Below, piece by piece: positions 13,141 to 14,799 of a stretch of 14,799 nt of DNA. The stretch lies in assembly GCA_964630025.1 (NCBI GenBank), contig CAZVRG010000022.1, forward strand, positions 1-14,799, read 5' to 3'. Positions within the stretch are counted from its first letter, which is position 1. Each line of letters starts with the position of its first letter. A program made the translations under genes and the position numbers. The notes below the pieces were generated by a model. The model was not told the DNA's origin and did not search any database. It saw only the letters and a program-made list of their open reading frames with translations. Origin of the DNA: VMFP01 sp964630025. GTDB lineage: Bacteria > Patescibacteriota > Andersenbacteria > UBA10190 > CAIZMI01.

Positions 13141-14751
13141 ATGACGCATCTGCGTACCGTTGCGCCGTTTTTGCTCCCGGTCTGTACGGGCGCGCTTCTT
13201 GCGTTGGTCTTTTTTTTTCCAACATTCTCGCCCGTACTCTTTGTGGCATTTCTTCCCACCATGTGGTTTTTCCATCGCTACACTCGCGGAATATCCACTG
13301 GGGCGATTGCAGGATTTCTCCTCGCGTTTACGTATTTCTTCTGCGCGCTCGCTACACTCGAGCCCTCACAGGAGGCGAAGGAATTCATTCTTGTTGATGT
13401 GGGAGGCCTTGCCGCACTCGGCGTGCAAGATAGTTGGTCATTCGATGTCATGGTGCTGGCCGTGCGCGCCCTTGTGGCGGCATGGGGAGGTGTTGCCGGC
13501 GCCCTGTGGGGCGTTGGAACGGCATATGTGTGGACAAAGCGCGGTCCCGTTGCTGGCGTGCTTGCCTTCGCGGTTCTCTGGGTCCTGTTCGAATATGTGC
13601 GGCGCGCGCTCTTCTTTACGCTGTCGTGGAGCGACATCGGGTATGCATTTGTGGAATATCCGATCATTGCGGTAACTGCGCGCATGTGGGGGAAGTACGG
13701 ACTGGCACTGTTGGTGATTGCTGTGAACGGCCTGCTCTTTCTGTTCGCTGTTCGCCGTGACCGACGGATGCGTATCGCTGCCCTTGGCGTGGTTGTCGCG
13801 TGTGTTGCGCTTGGTCTGGGAGCGTTCCTGACACAACGCACGCTTCGCACGCTGCATGCGGGAGAGAAGCGAACACTTGCGGTCTTTCAGGGATATGTGC
13901 CATGGAATGTCCCACTCCCCGAAGAGACGCAGGAAGGTTTTCGATTTCCATCGCCATATGACATGCTTCTCGAAAAGGTTCAGGGCTCTCGTGATCTTCT
14001 TCTGTTCCCGGAAGAGCTGATTCACGAATATCCCCTTGATATTGCGGAAGAAACATTTCCAACGCCGGATATTATTGATTCGCAGTTTTGGCAACGTGAA
14101 CGGGAAGAACTGCAACGGCAGCTTGCGCGCTTCCATGCGCGTGCGATGGTGTTCGGACAGCCGCTCTATGCGAATGGCGCATTCTCAAATGCGATGCTCG
14201 CGGTGAGCCAGAATGGAGATGTCTCCGCATATCCGAAACAAAAACTCTTTCCCATCGCCGAGCAAACCCCGTGGTTGCTGCAATGGACATGGCTTGCGCG
14301 CCGGCCGGTCTATACGCCCGGGACGACCACGGCGTTTCTCCAAACCGATGCGGGACATGCGCTCCTTCTTTCGTGTCTCGAAGTGGAAGATGACGCGCTC
14401 TTTCACCGGTATCTTACCGCTGATCCCAGCGTCATTCTTGCGTCGGGAAGCGAGATCGGTTTCAACGAACACGGACGACGCTATCAATTGCAGCTCGCGC
14501 GTTTTCGCGCGCTTGAACAGGATAAATACCTCGCTCGCGCCACCAAGCGCGGATGGTCCGTGATTCTTGATCCCCTTGGGCGGCCCATTGCGCAGGCATC
14601 CAGCACAATGGCGGATGAAGTGCTGACCGGCGAGGTTGTTCTCCGCTCGGGGAAAACACCCATCGCGCGTATGGGGAACCTTCCCATCCTCGGCGCATGC
14701 GTCCTGCTCTCGCTTGTTCTGCTTCGTTACGCACAGCGCTCAAACCATTGA
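13141..14751 (+). CDS. lnt: Apolipoprotein N-acyltransferase (Lnt)
   Basis: This membrane enzyme adds the third acyl chain to the N-terminal Cys of diacylated lipoproteins. The first half (1-235) contains about six to eight hydrophobic helices, and the second is a nitrilase-like domain (about 243-500). The catalytic triad is present: Glu291 in LLLFPEELI, Lys366 in AYPKQKLFPIAEQTPWL, and Cys412 in LLLSCLEVEDD. The accessory glutamates after the Lys (Glu374) and the Cys (Glu414) are also kept. A final hydrophobic helix spans about 511-529. At 536 aa it is near the E. coli length of about 512, but the motifs are divergent (SCLEVE in place of CYE; PEEL in place of PETA). It lies 15 bp after znuB, probably in one operon. 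The window contains no lipobox protein to be its substrate. Confidence 0.88.
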   Translation: MTHLRTVAPFLLPVCTGALLALVFFFPTFSPVLFVAFLPTMWFFHRYTRGISTGAIAGFLLAFTYFFCALATLEPSQEAKEFILVDVGGLAALGVQDSWSFDVMVLAVRALVAAWGGVAGALWGVGTAYVWTKRGPVAGVLAFAVLWVLFEYVRRALFFTLSWSDIGYAFVEYPIIAVTARMWGKYGLALLVIAVNGLLFLFAVRRDRRMRIAALGVVVACVALGLGAFLTQRTLRTLHAGEKRTLAVFQGYVPWNVPLPEETQEGFRFPSPYDMLLEKVQGSRDLLLFPEELIHEYPLDIAEETFPTPDIIDSQFWQREREELQRQLARFHARAMVFGQPLYANGAFSNAMLAVSQNGDVSAYPKQKLFPIAEQTPWLLQWTWLARRPVYTPGTTTAFLQTDAGHALLLSCLEVEDDALFHRYLTADPSVILASGSEIGFNEHGRRYQLQLARFRALEQDKYLARATKRGWSVILDPLGRPIAQASSTMADEVLTGEVVLRSGKTPIARMGNLPILGACVLLSLVLLRYAQRSNH

Positions 14752-14775
14752 CATCCCCCCAAAAGTACATACACT
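14748..14775 (+). promoter_or_regulatory. Candidate promoter at the right edge
   Basis: A perfect TTGACA (-35) at 14748-14753 overlaps the lnt stop codon. TACACT (-10, four of six) lies at 14770-14775 after a 16-bp spacer. It would drive a gene beyond the window. Nothing else is visible in the last 48 bases. Confidence 0.4.
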
Positions 14776-14799
14776 ACATTCGCAGTTGTTCGTTGAACC

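Overview
The window is a gene-dense, moderately GC-rich bacterial contig segment with 13 protein-coding genes, no RNA genes, no CRISPR array and no recognisable insertion sequence. UGA is used as a stop codon by several well-supported genes (sufC, mutY, the metallo-hydrolase, znuC, lnt), so the standard code applies. Four things together suggest an uncultured bacterium, possibly of the Patescibacteria/CPR type: tight 4-8 bp gene overlaps, a compact SUF cluster, a short MutY without a recognisable 8-oxoG-reading domain, and several small orphan secreted or membrane-anchored proteins. This placement is inference and no marker gene is present to settle it.

Region 1 (1-3605) is a SUF iron-sulfur assembly operon on the + strand in the order SufB/D-family scaffold protein, SufS cysteine desulfurase, SufU/IscU-type sulfur-acceptor scaffold, SufC ATPase. 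It is interrupted by a 10-N assembly gap inside sufS. A perfect 30-bp palindrome covers the sufD stop and sufS start. Arrays of degenerate 7- and 8-base repeats lie inside sufU and around the sufU-sufC junction.

Region 2 (3606-6468) holds a minus-strand membrane-anchored protein with two probable beta-sandwich domains, a divergently transcribed D-2-hydroxyacid dehydrogenase, and a small secreted protein with a near-perfect Shine-Dalgarno sequence and a clear intrinsic terminator.

Region 3 (6469-9181) holds a MutY-type adenine glycosylase whose interdomain linker is made of in-frame hairpin-forming DNA, a translationally coupled pair of orphan envelope proteins (secreted helical protein plus single-pass membrane protein), and an MBL-fold metallo-hydrolase.

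Region 4 (9186-11503) holds a minus-strand family 2 glycosyltransferase, convergent with the hydrolase, and a divergent M17 leucyl aminopeptidase. Region 5 (11504-14799) starts with a heptamer-repeat spacer, followed by a Zn/Mn-type ABC transporter (ATPase and permease overlapping by 8 bp), apolipoprotein N-acyltransferase, and a promoter-like sequence facing out of the window.

Functionally the window combines Fe-S cofactor supply (SUF) with one visible Fe-S client (MutY), metal uptake with metal-dependent enzymes (M17 peptidase, MBL hydrolase), and envelope functions (Lnt, glycosyltransferase, secreted proteins). No clear new defence or mobile system was seen. The most unusual signals are the sufD/sufS palindrome, the short-period repeats invading or abutting coding sequence, and the structured MutY linker. 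No stretch longer than about 135 bp lacks a gene.
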